Assembly (NCBI RefSeq): GCF_003711105.1
Contig: NZ_CP023865.1
Coordinates: forward strand, 3,311,001 to 3,375,000
Length of the DNA: 64,000 bases
DNA from: Actinoplanes teichomyceticus ATCC 31121
Lineage (GTDB): Bacteria > Actinomycetota > Actinomycetes > Mycobacteriales > Micromonosporaceae
Direction of reading: 5' to 3'
The first letter of the stretch is position 1. Every line of letters starts with the position of its first letter. A program made the position numbers and the translations under genes. Positions 8,868 through 17,694 of this stretch are shown here, in pieces. A model generated the notes under the pieces. The model was not told where the DNA came from. It saw nothing but the letters and a program-made list of their open reading frames with translations, and did no database searches.

Positions 8868-9554
8868 CTACCGGGCGGGCTCCGGCGGGGAGAGGCGGAT
8901 GCCGACGCCGCGGACGGTGTGCACGTAGCGGGGCTGGGCGGCCCGTTCCCCGAGCTTGCGGCGCAGCCAGGTGACGTGCACGTCGACGGTCTCCAGCGAC
9001 CGGCTCTCCGCCGGCCACACGTCGGTCAGCAGCTGACGGCGGGTCACCACCGTGCCGGCCCGCCGCATCAGGTACGCCAGCAGGTCGAACTCCAGCCGGG
9101 ACAGTTGCAGCGGCACCCCGTCGAGGGTGGCCGTGCGCGCCTGCGGGTCCAGCGACAGCCCGCCCACGGTCAGGCCGGCGACCGCCGGGCCGCCGTGGCC
9201 GCGGCGCAGCACCGCCGCGATCCGGGCCTCGATCTGCTCGGCCGAGTACGGCTTGACCACGTAGTCGTCGGCGCCGGCCCGCAACAGCCGGATCATCTCG
9301 CTCTCCTGCTCGCGGGCGGTCGCGACGACGATCGGCACCTGCGAGGTGGCCCGGATCCGGCGCAGCACGGCCGCGCCGTCGAGGTCGGGCAGCCCGAGGT
9401 CGAGCACCACCACGTCCGGGGGCCACGCCGCCGCCTCGCGCAGCCCGTCGAGGGCGGTCCCGCACAACCGCACGTCGTGCCCGGTCGCGCTCAGCAACCG
9501 GCCGATGGCCTGCCGGACGTCGACGTCGTCCTCGATCACCAACACCTGGGACAT
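8868..9554 (-). CDS. OmpR/PhoB-family response regulator
   Basis: A 228-residue two-component regulator. The ATG at 9554 gives the canonical MSQVLVIEDD receiver start. The receiver domain (1-115) has the acidic pocket EDD, phospho-acceptor D52 (VLDLGLPD), a Thr in VATARE and Lys in YVVKPY. The C-terminal winged helix (about 130-225) carries LSRLEFDLLAYL and ETVDVHVTWLRRKLG, typical of OmpR-type DNA binding. The divergent kinase gene at 10388-11743 is the probable partner, with a small membrane protein gene between them. Confidence 0.93.
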   Translation of the reverse strand: MSQVLVIEDDVDVRQAIGRLLSATGHDVRLCGTALDGLREAAAWPPDVVVLDLGLPDLDGAAVLRRIRATSQVPIVVATAREQESEMIRLLRAGADDYVVKPYSAEQIEARIAAVLRRGHGGPAVAGLTVGGLSLDPQARTATLDGVPLQLSRLEFDLLAYLMRRAGTVVTRRQLLTDVWPAESRSLETVDVHVTWLRRKLGERAAQPRYVHTVRGVGIRLSPPEPAR

Positions 9555-9587
9555 TGCCACACCGTATCGCTCGTGCAGAATACGACC

Positions 9588-10157
9588 ATGGGCCGGAGCT
9601 GGAGTTATGTTGCGGGGTGGCTCGCGGTGACGATCACCGCGGTCGCCGTCTCCTGGTTCGGTGTCCAACTCGGCATCGCCCCGGCGATCACCGACGAGCC
9701 CCCGGTGGCGATCGACGTGAACCGCCGGTACACCGAGATCCGGTTCGGGCTCGCCGAGTCGGCGACCCCGAGCCCGGCCGCTTCCCGTCCGGCCACCCGT
9801 CGATCGTCGAAGGTCCGCCCGTCGCGTACCACGGCGTCACCGGCGCCGCGGAGGACGGCCAGCCGACGCCCGAGCGCCACCGTCTCGTCCAGCACCTCGC
9901 CGTCCCCGTCGCCGACGGCCGACCAGCGGCCCCGCTACCGGATCAACGCCGACGGCGGGACGATCACCGTCGCCTACTCCGCGACCCGGGTCGACGTGGT
10001 CGGCACCGATCCGCTGCCCGGCTACGCGGTCAGCGCCGTCCGGCGCAGCGACACCATCGTCGTGGCGCGGCTGTCCGGTCCCGGCCACACCTCCGCCATC
10101 ACGGCGTACTGGAACGGCGGCCCGGCGGCGCAGGTCATCGAGGAGTACGGCTCCTGA
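9588..10157 (+). CDS. membrane-anchored protein with Ser/Thr/Arg-rich stalk
   Basis: A 189-residue protein with one N-terminal membrane segment (about residues 8-30), a long low-complexity Ser/Thr/Pro/Arg stalk (about 58-112) and a small C-terminal beta-type domain (about 115-189; RYRINADGGTITVAYSATRVDVV). An upstream in-frame GTG at 9573 is an alternative start. It lies between a divergently read response regulator and a sensor kinase, so it could be an accessory sensing protein of that system or its target. No family is recognised. Confidence 0.7.
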   Translation: MGRSWSYVAGWLAVTITAVAVSWFGVQLGIAPAITDEPPVAIDVNRRYTEIRFGLAESATPSPAASRPATRRSSKVRPSRTTASPAPRRTASRRPSATVSSSTSPSPSPTADQRPRYRINADGGTITVAYSATRVDVVGTDPLPGYAVSAVRRSDTIVVARLSGPGHTSAITAYWNGGPAAQVIEEYGS

Positions 10158-10192
10158 GCGGGCCGTCGAGGGCCGCTCCGGCGATGCCACGT

Positions 10193-10269
10193 TCCCGGCG
10201 GTGGAGCCGCGATCCGCGTTCCCGGCGGTGGAGCCGCGATCCGCGTTCCCGGCGGTGGAGCCGCGATCA
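10193..10269. repeat. 27-bp tandem repeat, about three copies
   Basis: Three copies of a unit containing GTGGAGCCGCGATCC followed by GCGTTCCCGGCG, nearly identical, in the 230-bp gap between the membrane protein and the sensor kinase. The unit length is a multiple of three and all frames stay open, but no ribosome site supports translation. Confidence 0.85.
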
Positions 10270-10387
10270 CCACGCCGCGGCCCGGCGCCGCGCCGGTCGT
10301 CGACCTTGACCTCTGAGCCGGCAACCAGGCCGGGCGTGCTACCGCCGCTGGTGGAGCACGGCCGGTACGGCTATGGTCGGCGGTCCC

Positions 10388-11743
10388 ATGAGACGCAGCT
10401 ACGTACTGGTCGCCCTCGCCGTCACCACCCTGGTGGCGCTGGCGTTCGTCATCCCGCTCGCGCTGCTGGTGCACAGCGCCGTCCAGGATCGTGCGATGCG
10501 CGAGGCCGAACGGCAGGCCCTCGGCCTCTCCGCCGTGGTCGTGGTCGCCACCGACCGCGACCTCGTCCTCAACTCGATCATGAGCACGCGCGCCGGGCAG
10601 CATGGTGAGCTCGCCGCGCACCTGCCCGCCCTCGGCACCGTCGGAGTCAGCCGGGTCACCCCCGGCGCCGTCATCCAGGTGCGGCAGCGCGAGACGGCCG
10701 GCACCGTCACCGTCGACGGCGGCCGGGTCTACCTGCGGCCGGTCGCACTGCCGCAGGGCCTGATCGCGGTCATCGAGGTGTTCGTCCCGGGCACGTCGCT
10801 GCGGGCCGGTGTGCCGACCGCGGTGCTGGTGCTCGTCCTGGAAGCGGTGGTGCTGGTCGGTCTGTGCATGGTCCTCGCCGACCGGCTCGCCGCCCGGGTC
10901 GTCCGGTCCACCCGTGACCTGGCACGCACCGCCACCAGCCTGGGCGCCGGTCAACTGCATGCCCGGGTACGCCCCAGCGGCCCCCGCGAGATCGAGGAGG
11001 TCGGCGCGGCCCTCAACGTGCTCGCCGACCGGTTCCTGGAGCTGCTCGCCAAGGAGCGGGCGCTCGCCGCGAACCTGTCCCACCGGCTGCGGGTGCCGTT
11101 GACCGCGCTGCGGCTCAACGCCGAGGCGCTGGCTGCCGGCGACGACCGGGACCGCCAGCTGCGGGTCGTCGACCGGCTGGAGCACGAGATCAGCGCGGTG
11201 ATCAGCGAGGCGAGCCGCCCGCTGGCCGCCCGTCCCCGCCTGCACTGCGATCTCGGCGCGGTGGTGGCGGACCGCACCGCGTTCTGGGGCGCCCTCGCCG
11301 AGGATCAGGGCCGGCCGTGGCAGGCCGACCCGCCGCCCGAGGGCATCACCGTGCCGGCCGCCTGGTCCCGGGTCACCGAGGCGCTGGACGTGCTGCTCGG
11401 CAACGTCTTCCACCACACCGGCGAGGACGCGGCCTGCCGGGTCACCGTCGTACGGGCCGCCGCGTCGGCGACGGTGATCGTCGACGACGCCGGCCCCGGC
11501 TTCACCGACCCGGACGCCGCCCTGGCCCGTGGCGCCAGCGACGCCAACTCCACCGGCCTGGGGCTCGACATCGCGCAGCGGCTCGCCGCCGACACCGGCG
11601 GGGGCCTGACGGTGGGTCGCAACGAGTGGGGTGGTGCCCGGGTGCGACTCACCCTGGGCACGTTGCCGGATGAGACACCGGCCGCCGCCCCGCGCCGGCG
11701 CCGCTGGTGGCGCGGTCTCGGCGGGGTCCACGCCCGCCTCTGA
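10388..11743 (+). CDS. membrane sensor histidine kinase
   Basis: A 451-residue kinase, probably the partner of the OmpR-type regulator at 8868-9554. The ATG at 10388 puts a short charged MRRS ahead of the first membrane helix (about 7-29). An extracytoplasmic sensor region (about 30-138) is followed by a second helix (about 140-163), a HAMP linker (to about 215), a HisKA-like helix with phospho-acceptor H232 in SHRLRVPL, and a HATPase domain with N-box NVFHH, G1 DDAGPGF and G2 STGLGLDIAQRLA. The H-box lacks the usual Glu after His (HR instead of HE), which may affect phosphatase/kinase balance. A 55-bp repeat array lies just downstream. Confidence 0.92.
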   Translation: MRRSYVLVALAVTTLVALAFVIPLALLVHSAVQDRAMREAERQALGLSAVVVVATDRDLVLNSIMSTRAGQHGELAAHLPALGTVGVSRVTPGAVIQVRQRETAGTVTVDGGRVYLRPVALPQGLIAVIEVFVPGTSLRAGVPTAVLVLVLEAVVLVGLCMVLADRLAARVVRSTRDLARTATSLGAGQLHARVRPSGPREIEEVGAALNVLADRFLELLAKERALAANLSHRLRVPLTALRLNAEALAAGDDRDRQLRVVDRLEHEISAVISEASRPLAARPRLHCDLGAVVADRTAFWGALAEDQGRPWQADPPPEGITVPAAWSRVTEALDVLLGNVFHHTGEDAACRVTVVRAAASATVIVDDAGPGFTDPDAALARGASDANSTGLGLDIAQRLAADTGGGLTVGRNEWGGARVRLTLGTLPDETPAAAPRRRRWWRGLGGVHARL

Positions 11744-11770
11744 GATCCGGGCCGGCACGCCGCCGCCCCG

Positions 11771-11988
11771 AACCGTCCCCGGTCAGGCGGCGGCGGCGAC
11801 GTGGAGGGTGTCGGCCGCCGCCCGGGACCGTCCCCGGTCAGGCGGTGGCGGCGACGTGGAGGGTGTCGGCCGCCGCCCGGGACCGTCCCCGGTCAGGCGG
11901 TGGCGGCGACGTGGAGGGTGTCGGCCGCCGCCGGGACCGTCCCCGGTCAGGCGGTGGCGGCGACGTAGACGGTGTTGGCCGACTCGCC
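11771..11988. repeat. 55-bp tandem repeat overlapping a gene's 3' end, four copies
   Basis: Units start at 11771, 11826, 11881 and 11935 (periods 55, 55 and 54). The fourth, most diverged unit contains the last codons and the stop of the minus-strand gene ending at 11947. Read in that gene's frame, the next unit repeats an equivalent tail (TLHVAATA then stop), so the array looks like repeated duplication of the gene's terminus. Across each unit junction there is a GC-rich hairpin (GCCGCCGCC pairing with GGTGGCGGC around GACC/GGTC), so the array could also be a multiple terminator between convergent genes. Confidence 0.88.
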
Positions 11989-12663
11989 GCCGGTCAACGG
12001 ATTGGCGAAGGTCACCACGTGGGCGTCCGCCGTGTGGAAACACTGCCGCAGGGCGGTCAGGAACGCCTCGTCCGGGGCATCGTCGGACCACAGGCCGAAC
12101 ACCCCGCCCGGCGTCAACCGGTCCGCGACCCGGCCCAGCCCGGCCGGTGTGTACAGGTCGGCGTGGGTCGCGTCCAGGACGTTGCCGGGCGAGTGGTCGA
12201 TGTCGACCAGGACGGCGTCGAAACGCCGGTCCGGGGCGGCCGGGTCGAAGCCCTCACCGTCGCGCAGCAGCGCGAAGAAGTCACCGTGCAGCAGCCTGGT
12301 CCGCGGGTCGGTGGCCAGCGCGCCGCCGCCGGGCAGCAGGTCACGGCGGTGCCAGTCGATGACCGGCTCCAGCGCCTCCACCACGGTCAGGCTCCGGACC
12401 CGGTCGTCGGCGAGGACGGTGTGGGCGGTGCAGCCGAGGCCCAGACCGCCGACGACCACGTCGCACGGCCGGTCGGGCAGCATCGCCAGACCCAGCCGCG
12501 CCAGCTCCCGCTCGGCGACGGTGAACATGCTCGACATCAGGTACTCGTCGCCGAGTTTGACCTCGTACACCTCGATCCCGGTGATCGGTTCCCGGCGGCG
12601 GCGCAGGCTGATCTCGCCGAGGCGGGTCGAAGCCCAGCCGAGTTCGGCGAATCGGGACGGCAT
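11947..12663 (-). CDS. spermidine synthase-fold / class I SAM-dependent enzyme
   Basis: A 238-residue protein with the Rossmann methyltransferase fold used by polyamine aminopropyltransferases. The ATG at 12663 has GGAGGA 6 nt upstream. Visible motifs are the nucleotide loop VVVGGLGLGCTAH (motif I), an acidic strand end VVEALEPVIDWH (motif II) and FDAVLVDIDHSPGN near the expected active site. The N-terminal tetramerisation domain of true spermidine synthases is mostly absent, so the substrate may not be a polyamine. Its last codons lie inside a 55-bp tandem repeat. Expressed alone; role unknown. Confidence 0.8.
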   Translation of the reverse strand: MPSRFAELGWASTRLGEISLRRRREPITGIEVYEVKLGDEYLMSSMFTVAERELARLGLAMLPDRPCDVVVGGLGLGCTAHTVLADDRVRSLTVVEALEPVIDWHRRDLLPGGGALATDPRTRLLHGDFFALLRDGEGFDPAAPDRRFDAVLVDIDHSPGNVLDATHADLYTPAGLGRVADRLTPGGVFGLWSDDAPDEAFLTALRQCFHTADAHVVTFANPLTGGESANTVYVAATA

Positions 12664-12874
12664 GGGTGTCCTCCGGAGCGGTGCACAGCGCGGGGGCCCG
12701 ATGCCCCGGTGGGGAACGTACGACGCCGCCGACCCTAGTCGCTCCGGCGCCGCGGGGCCCCACGTCACCCGCCGGATCGTCCGTTCCGGGGACCCGGCGG
12801 CCGGTCACCGGGGTGCCGCCGCGGGTCGCATCGGGCGGGAGCCGTTCGTCGATCGCGCGGTGACCGCGGACGAA

Positions 12875-12904
12875 CGCGGGACCGTCCGGTCGGACGGCCC
12901 CGCG
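12875..12904 (-). terminator. candidate terminator of the GH2 gene
   Basis: A 14-bp stem with one mismatch (CGCGGGACCGTCCG / CGGACGGCCCCGCG) around a 2-bp centre, 17 bp beyond the GH2 stop codon. Confidence 0.5.
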
Positions 12905-12921
12905 TCGTGTCCCGCCCGGCG

Positions 12922-15900
12922 TCAGCGCGCCTCGGCCGTGTACAGCGCCGCCACCTCGTCGTCGGTCAGGGCCCGGTCGTACGCGTGCACCTCGTCGATC
13001 GACCCGGACCAGTAGTCGGTCCGGTTGCCGGCGTACCTGGCCCGGCCCAGCGACAGCGGCCCGGTGCTGACCGTGTCCGGCCCGGCCGCCGTGGCCGCGA
13101 CCCGCTTGCCGTCCACGTACAGCCGGATCTCGCCGCCGGCGTGGTCACGCACCCCGACCAGGTGGTACCAGCGGTTCAGCTCCGGGGTGACCACCAGCCG
13201 GGCACGGTTGCCGCCCGGCGTGCTGAACGCGAACGCGCCCTGCCCGTACTGCAGGTAGAACGGGTTCTCGGTGCGGCGGCCGTCCTGGCTGACCGCGGTG
13301 GCGTAGTTGCCGGGCAGCTCGTCGAGCGTCACCCAGGACGCGACCGTGTAGTCGCCGGTGGTGTCCAGGACCGGGGCGGCCGTGTCCGCGTGGTCGCCGT
13401 CGCCGTCGAACCTGAGCGCGGATCCGCGCACGCCGGGCGCCCAGCCGGTGTCGCCGGTCAGCGTGAGGTCGCTGTCCCCGCCGCTGTCGGCGGCCGTGCC
13501 GCCGCTGCCCTCGTCCAGGCGCCAGTCGCCGTGCCCGGGGAAGACCGCGTCCGCGCCGGCCGCCGCCCCGGCGGCGATCACCCGCTGGTTGATCGCCCGG
13601 ACCGGCGCCGGGTCGACCTTGATCTGCCGCCGGTCGTACGTCCACAGGCCGTTGAGCTCGTTCTCCAGGTCGGTGATCTGGGTGTAGACCGAGCCGGACA
13701 GCTCCGCCCCGGCGGCCTCCAGGTAGAAGCGCTGGGTGTTGTCGACGTACTTGGCGGTCAGCGCGGCCCTGTCGGCCACCCCGCTGTAGATCACCGTGGG
13801 CGCGCCCGGCCACATGTGCCCCGGCGTGCGCAGGGTGAACCCGCCGTGCTCGCCGTCCATCGCGATGCGGGTGGCGTCCGGGTACGCCGGATCGGTGTTG
13901 TTGTAGTCGTGGTGGTCGATGACGTCGCCCTTGCCGGCGTCACCCTTGGAGTTGCAGCAGTTCACCCCGCTGTGCGCGTTGACGATCCGGGACGGGTCGG
14001 CGGCCTTGACCCGCTCGGCGATCTGCCCGGTCGCGGTGCGGTCCCACTCGCCCCAGCCCTCGTTGAACGGGATCCAGCCGATGACCGACGGGAAGTTGTG
14101 CAGTTCCGTCATCTCGCGCAGGCCCTCGGTGAGCCATTGCTGCCGGGCCGCCTCGGTGGTGTTGTCGCCGGACACGAAGTCCTGCCAGACGAGCAGGCCG
14201 AGCTCGTCGGCGTGCCGGTACCAGCGGGCCGGCTCGACCTTGATGTGCTTGCGGACCGCGTTGAAGCCGAGCTTCTTGGTCTCCACCAGGTCGAAGCGCA
14301 GCGCCGCGTCGCTCGGGGCGGTGTACAGGCCGTCCGGCCAGAAGCCCTGGTCCAGGGTGGCCAGCGAGAAGATCGGCCGGCCGTTGAGGACCAGTTTCGG
14401 GAAGCCGCCGACGTCGCGCACGGCCACCGACCGCATGCCGAAGTAGCCGCGGACGCGGTCCCTGCCCAGTTTGACGTCGAGGTCGTACAGGTAGGGGTCG
14501 TCCGGGCTCCACAGGTGCGGCTTGTCGATGGTCAGCCGCAGGGTGGCGCCGACGGCGCCGGTGACGGCGCCGACCCGGTGGCCCCTGCGGTCCAGCGCGG
14601 TGGCGGTGACCCGGGCGCCCGGCTCGGCGCCGGCCGACTCGACCCGCACGGCGAGCGAGTCGGTGGTCAGGTCCGGCGTGGTGACGACGTCGTCGATGCT
14701 CACCTCGGCGACCGGCTCCAGCCACACCGTCTGCCAGATGCCGGACGTCGGGGTGTAGAAGATGCCGCCCGGGTTCGGCGACTGCTTGCCCTTCGCCTGG
14801 TTCGGCCCGGTCGTGTCGGTGACCTCGACGATGATCTCCTGCTTGCCGTGCCCGCGCAGCGCGCCGGTGATGTCCGCGGTGAACGCGGTGTAGCCCCCGG
14901 TGTGCTCGGTGACCAGCGCGCCGTTGACGTACACCTTGGCCTGGTGATCGACCGCGCCGAAGTTCAGCCTGAGCCGCCGTCCGGAGCCGATGCGCCAGTC
15001 GCGCGGCACGGTGACGAGCTTGCGGTAGAACATGTGCGATTCGCGCCGCTCGATCCCGGACAGCTGGGACTCGACCGGGAACGGCACGATGATCCTCTCG
15101 GGCAGCTTCGTGCCGAAGGCCGGCTGCTCACCGGCCGCCGCGCCGGCGAACTCCCACGGCCCGTTGAGGTTGAGCCAGTCCTTGCGGATCAGCTGCGGCC
15201 GCGGGTACTCCGGCAGCGGGTGCTGCTCGTCGAGCCGGTCACCCCACGGCGTGGTCAGCCGGTGCGTGGAGGTGTTGGCCGCCGAGCGGATCACCCGCGG
15301 GACGCTCTCACCGCCGACGACCAGGCCGCCGGCGCCGTCGTAGTCGACCCGCACCCGCTGGCCGGCCTGGATCGGCTCGCTGAGGGTGACCACCAGCCGG
15401 GTACGGTCGCGGCGGTCGGCCCGGATCGAGCCGATCGGCATCGGCGTGGTGTCGGCCTCGATGCTCAGGTGCGTCGCGGTCTGCGCGATCACGTCGACCG
15501 GCGCGTCGAAGTCGGCGGCCACCGTGCGGCCGTCGGCACCGACCTCGAAGGCGACCGGGAAGACCTGGAAGCCGTCCGGCGGGGTGAACGCCGACTCCGG
15601 CACGAGCTGCCTGGGCAGGCCGGCGGCCGACCAGCGCAGGAACAGGTTCGCGCCGCCGACGTCCTGGAACATCTCGATCCGGACGTCGTGCGCCTCCCCG
15701 GCGACCAGGTGCACCGGCGCGCTGGTCTGCTCGATGTCCCAGTCGCCGACCCAGTGGTCGATGACCGGCTTGCCGTCCAGCAGGAACCGGAACCCGTTGT
15801 CGCCGACCAGGAAGAACGTGTAGTCGCCGGTGGCCGGCGCGGTCAGCCGCCCGGTCCAGCGGGCGGTGGTGTGCTCGGTGCGGCCGAGAAACGACTGGAA

Positions 15901-16128
15901 GCTGCCGGTCAGGTCGGCCAGGTCGATGTTCGGGTCCAGCGAGATGCCGCCGAGCTCGGCGAAGTCACGCGCGCCCGGGGCGGACATCCGGAAGTACTCG
16001 CCCTTGAGGCCGTGCACCGCCGGGGCGGTTTCGGCGGCTGCGGCCGGGGCGGCGCCCGGCGGCGCCGCGAGGATCGACAGGGCCAGGAGGGCGGCCATCA
16101 GGAGGGCTCTTACCGGCGATCGCGCCAT
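12922..16128 (-). CDS. large secreted GH2 glycosidase with PA14 and LamG modules
   Basis: A 1068-residue extracellular glycoside hydrolase family 2 enzyme (beta-galactosidase/glucuronidase/mannosidase superfamily). The ATG at 16128 has AAGGGA upstream and opens a signal peptide (1-32, ending PAAAA). Order: PA14 carbohydrate-binding module (about 39-165), a beta domain (about 175-270), GH2 N-terminal jelly roll (about 285-470, LNLNGPWEF), Ig-like domain (about 470-580), TIM barrel (about 585-850) and a LamG-type concanavalin fold (about 880-1065). The acid/base Glu is E690 in FNEGWG; the nucleophile is probably E760 in DGEHGGF. No sugar transporter lies beside it, so released sugars are probably taken up elsewhere. 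The substrate is not deducible. Confidence 0.93.
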   Translation of the reverse strand: MARSPVRALLMAALLALSILAAPPGAAPAAAAETAPAVHGLKGEYFRMSAPGARDFAELGGISLDPNIDLADLTGSFQSFLGRTEHTTARWTGRLTAPATGDYTFFLVGDNGFRFLLDGKPVIDHWVGDWDIEQTSAPVHLVAGEAHDVRIEMFQDVGGANLFLRWSAAGLPRQLVPESAFTPPDGFQVFPVAFEVGADGRTVAADFDAPVDVIAQTATHLSIEADTTPMPIGSIRADRRDRTRLVVTLSEPIQAGQRVRVDYDGAGGLVVGGESVPRVIRSAANTSTHRLTTPWGDRLDEQHPLPEYPRPQLIRKDWLNLNGPWEFAGAAAGEQPAFGTKLPERIIVPFPVESQLSGIERRESHMFYRKLVTVPRDWRIGSGRRLRLNFGAVDHQAKVYVNGALVTEHTGGYTAFTADITGALRGHGKQEIIVEVTDTTGPNQAKGKQSPNPGGIFYTPTSGIWQTVWLEPVAEVSIDDVVTTPDLTTDSLAVRVESAGAEPGARVTATALDRRGHRVGAVTGAVGATLRLTIDKPHLWSPDDPYLYDLDVKLGRDRVRGYFGMRSVAVRDVGGFPKLVLNGRPIFSLATLDQGFWPDGLYTAPSDAALRFDLVETKKLGFNAVRKHIKVEPARWYRHADELGLLVWQDFVSGDNTTEAARQQWLTEGLREMTELHNFPSVIGWIPFNEGWGEWDRTATGQIAERVKAADPSRIVNAHSGVNCCNSKGDAGKGDVIDHHDYNNTDPAYPDATRIAMDGEHGGFTLRTPGHMWPGAPTVIYSGVADRAALTAKYVDNTQRFYLEAAGAELSGSVYTQITDLENELNGLWTYDRRQIKVDPAPVRAINQRVIAAGAAAGADAVFPGHGDWRLDEGSGGTAADSGGDSDLTLTGDTGWAPGVRGSALRFDGDGDHADTAAPVLDTTGDYTVASWVTLDELPGNYATAVSQDGRRTENPFYLQYGQGAFAFSTPGGNRARLVVTPELNRWYHLVGVRDHAGGEIRLYVDGKRVAATAAGPDTVSTGPLSLGRARYAGNRTDYWSGSIDEVHAYDRALTDDEVAALYTAEAR

Positions 16129-16168
16129 CGAGTGTTTCCCTTCGCGCAACGACGTAACGAGATCACAT

Positions 16169-16195
16169 TGAGCTAGTTACATGTGTCATGTCAAC
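16169..16195 (-). promoter_or_regulatory. promoter with overlapping inverted repeat, upstream of the GH2 gene
   Basis: On the minus strand a perfect -35 TTGACA (16194-16189) is followed about 17-18 bp later by a weak -10 (TCAATG/CAATGT). An inverted repeat ACATG-tgt-CATGT (16179-16191), extended by GTT/AAC flanks, covers the -35 side, a good place for a repressor. A LacI-type or similar sugar regulator is an inference. Confidence 0.5.
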
Positions 16196-16328
16196 GAAAA
16201 GAAACAGGAATCGACATTTCCGCTAGTGCCCGCAAGCGCGGCCCGCTTCCGGCCGGACCTTCGGACAGCACCCGATCCGCAACGCCGCCGCTGCGCCGCC
16301 CGCACCCGGGCGTGCCGACCAGACCGGC

Positions 16329-16457
16329 ATGCTGACGCTCGCAGAGTTCGCCACGCCGGTGGTCGCCGGTCTCGCCGGGATGCTCGGGGTCTACGCGGTC
16401 GAGGACATCCTCGGCCGGCTGCGCCGCTCCGGCCGGTGCCCCCGCCGCTGGCGCTGA
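16329..16457 (+). CDS. possible 42-residue membrane peptide
   Basis: A short frame encoding MLTLAEFATPVVAGLAGMLG followed by YAVEDILGRLRR and a basic tail. It could be a single-pass membrane peptide. There is no clear ribosome site and no independent support, so this is only a candidate; it lies in the gap between two minus-strand genes. Confidence 0.25.
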   Translation: MLTLAEFATPVVAGLAGMLGVYAVEDILGRLRRSGRCPRRWR

Positions 16458-16466
16458 CCGCCGGGC

Positions 16467-17651
16467 TCAGGTCCAGTAGAGGATGCGGCAGGACGGCAGC
16501 CGGTCCGCCAGCTCGTGCTGGAACCAGGATCTCAGCTGCGCCATCGTCTCGGCCGGGTAGACGTACTTGACCGCGCCGAACCTGCCGTGCTTGCGGCTGC
16601 GCGCCTGCTCGTCCATCTCCACCCGGGTACGCGGATACCACCCCAGCAGGACCTCCTTGCTGCCCGGCGTGAACCGGTGGGTGATCAGCTCGGCGGTCAG
16701 GTCGAGGCCGGGCACGTCACCCACCGCCGCCGCGACCGCGTCCAGCAGCTCGCCGTAGTGGGCCTGCCAGTCCGGCACCGCGATGATCGGCGCGATCGTC
16801 ACGCCGACCGGGTAGCCGTCGCGGGCCAGGCGCCGCAGCCCGGCGAGGCGGTCCTCCAACCGGCTGGTGCCGCCCTCGACGCGGGTGGTGACCGGGCGGC
16901 AGTTGACGCTCGACCGCACCCGGGTACGCCCGTGGTGGGCCAGCCCGACGAACCCGTCCACGTCGTCGAACTTCGTCGTCCAGCGCAGCTGCACCGGAGC
17001 GTCCCAGGCGCCGAAGTGCTCCACCGCGCGCCGCCAGCTGCCGGTGAGGTGCTCCAGCGCGAGCGGATCGGTGTAACAGGACGCCTCGAAGGTGGTGCCC
17101 TCGTCGCGCCGGTCCGCGCGGCGGCTGGTGATCGTGCCGCGGCCGGCGTAGTCGGCCAGCCCGGCGAGGATGTCGTCGAGATCGGCGTAGATCCGGGTGA
17201 CCGGCGGCCCGGTCAGCGAGCCGGCCAGGTAGCAGTACTGGCAGTGCGCCGGGCAGCCCTCGGCCAGATCGACGCGCCAGTCCGCGCTGGGCGCGATCGG
17301 CTGCAGCTTCCGGCGCGACGGCGGGCTCACCACGATCGCCATGGTGGCTTTCGCCCGGGCGTACGTCTCCCGGTCGCTCTCCCCGCGCAGGCCGGTGAGC
17401 CGGTTGCCGCGCAGCCGCTCCACCTCGAGACCGTGCGCCTCGACCAACGCCATGATCCGCCGTCCGTGCGCGTGGTCGTACGCCGCCGGGGTGGCCACCA
17501 CCCGTTTCGGCGTCCACCGCCGGGCCGGGCGCGGCGGCGGCGCGACCGCGTCCAGGTCGTGGGTGTCGACCGCCTCGCCGCTGGCACTGTGCGGGGCCGC
17601 CGGCGCGCCGGGCGCCAGCGGCCGGGTCACGTCCACCGAGTCGGGTCTCAC
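16467..17651 (-). CDS. radical SAM protein of the spore photoproduct lyase family
   Basis: A 394-residue radical SAM enzyme resembling spore photoproduct lyase, which repairs the thymine dimer variant of spore DNA. The 4Fe-4S cluster motif is C133-x3-C137-x2-C140 within GCPAHCQYCYLAG, the spacing of SPL rather than an arbitrary radical SAM protein. SPL-like downstream elements include RWTTKFDDVDGF and RSSVNCRP. The N-terminal 45 residues are Pro/Ala-rich, so a later start is possible. It is on the same strand 43 bp below the S9 peptidase and may be cotranscribed. Actinomycetes of this type make no endospores, so the substrate may be ordinary UV lesions or another nucleic-acid radical reaction. 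Confidence 0.85.
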   Translation of the reverse strand: MRPDSVDVTRPLAPGAPAAPHSASGEAVDTHDLDAVAPPPRPARRWTPKRVVATPAAYDHAHGRRIMALVEAHGLEVERLRGNRLTGLRGESDRETYARAKATMAIVVSPPSRRKLQPIAPSADWRVDLAEGCPAHCQYCYLAGSLTGPPVTRIYADLDDILAGLADYAGRGTITSRRADRRDEGTTFEASCYTDPLALEHLTGSWRRAVEHFGAWDAPVQLRWTTKFDDVDGFVGLAHHGRTRVRSSVNCRPVTTRVEGGTSRLEDRLAGLRRLARDGYPVGVTIAPIIAVPDWQAHYGELLDAVAAAVGDVPGLDLTAELITHRFTPGSKEVLLGWYPRTRVEMDEQARSRKHGRFGAVKYVYPAETMAQLRSWFQHELADRLPSCRILYWT

Positions 17652-17694
17652 CCGCCGGTGGGTACCCGGGCTGCCGCGGGTCTACCGCCGCGGG

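Noticed and set aside
8425..8928. Possible plus-strand gene in the gap upstream of the OmpR-type regulator's end
   Set aside because: Composition is Arg/Gly/Pro-rich with no start-site support, and it runs into antisense codons of the regulator.
11771..11988. CRISPR-like array at the 55-bp repeat
   Set aside because: Units are contiguous with no unique spacers and no cas genes are in the window; it is a simple tandem duplication. The same applies to the other arrays.
12907..16176. A 1089-codon open frame on the plus strand opposite the GH2 gene
   Set aside because: The minus strand encodes a complete signal peptide and GH2 domains; the plus-strand product is low-complexity Arg/Val/Gly/Asp.
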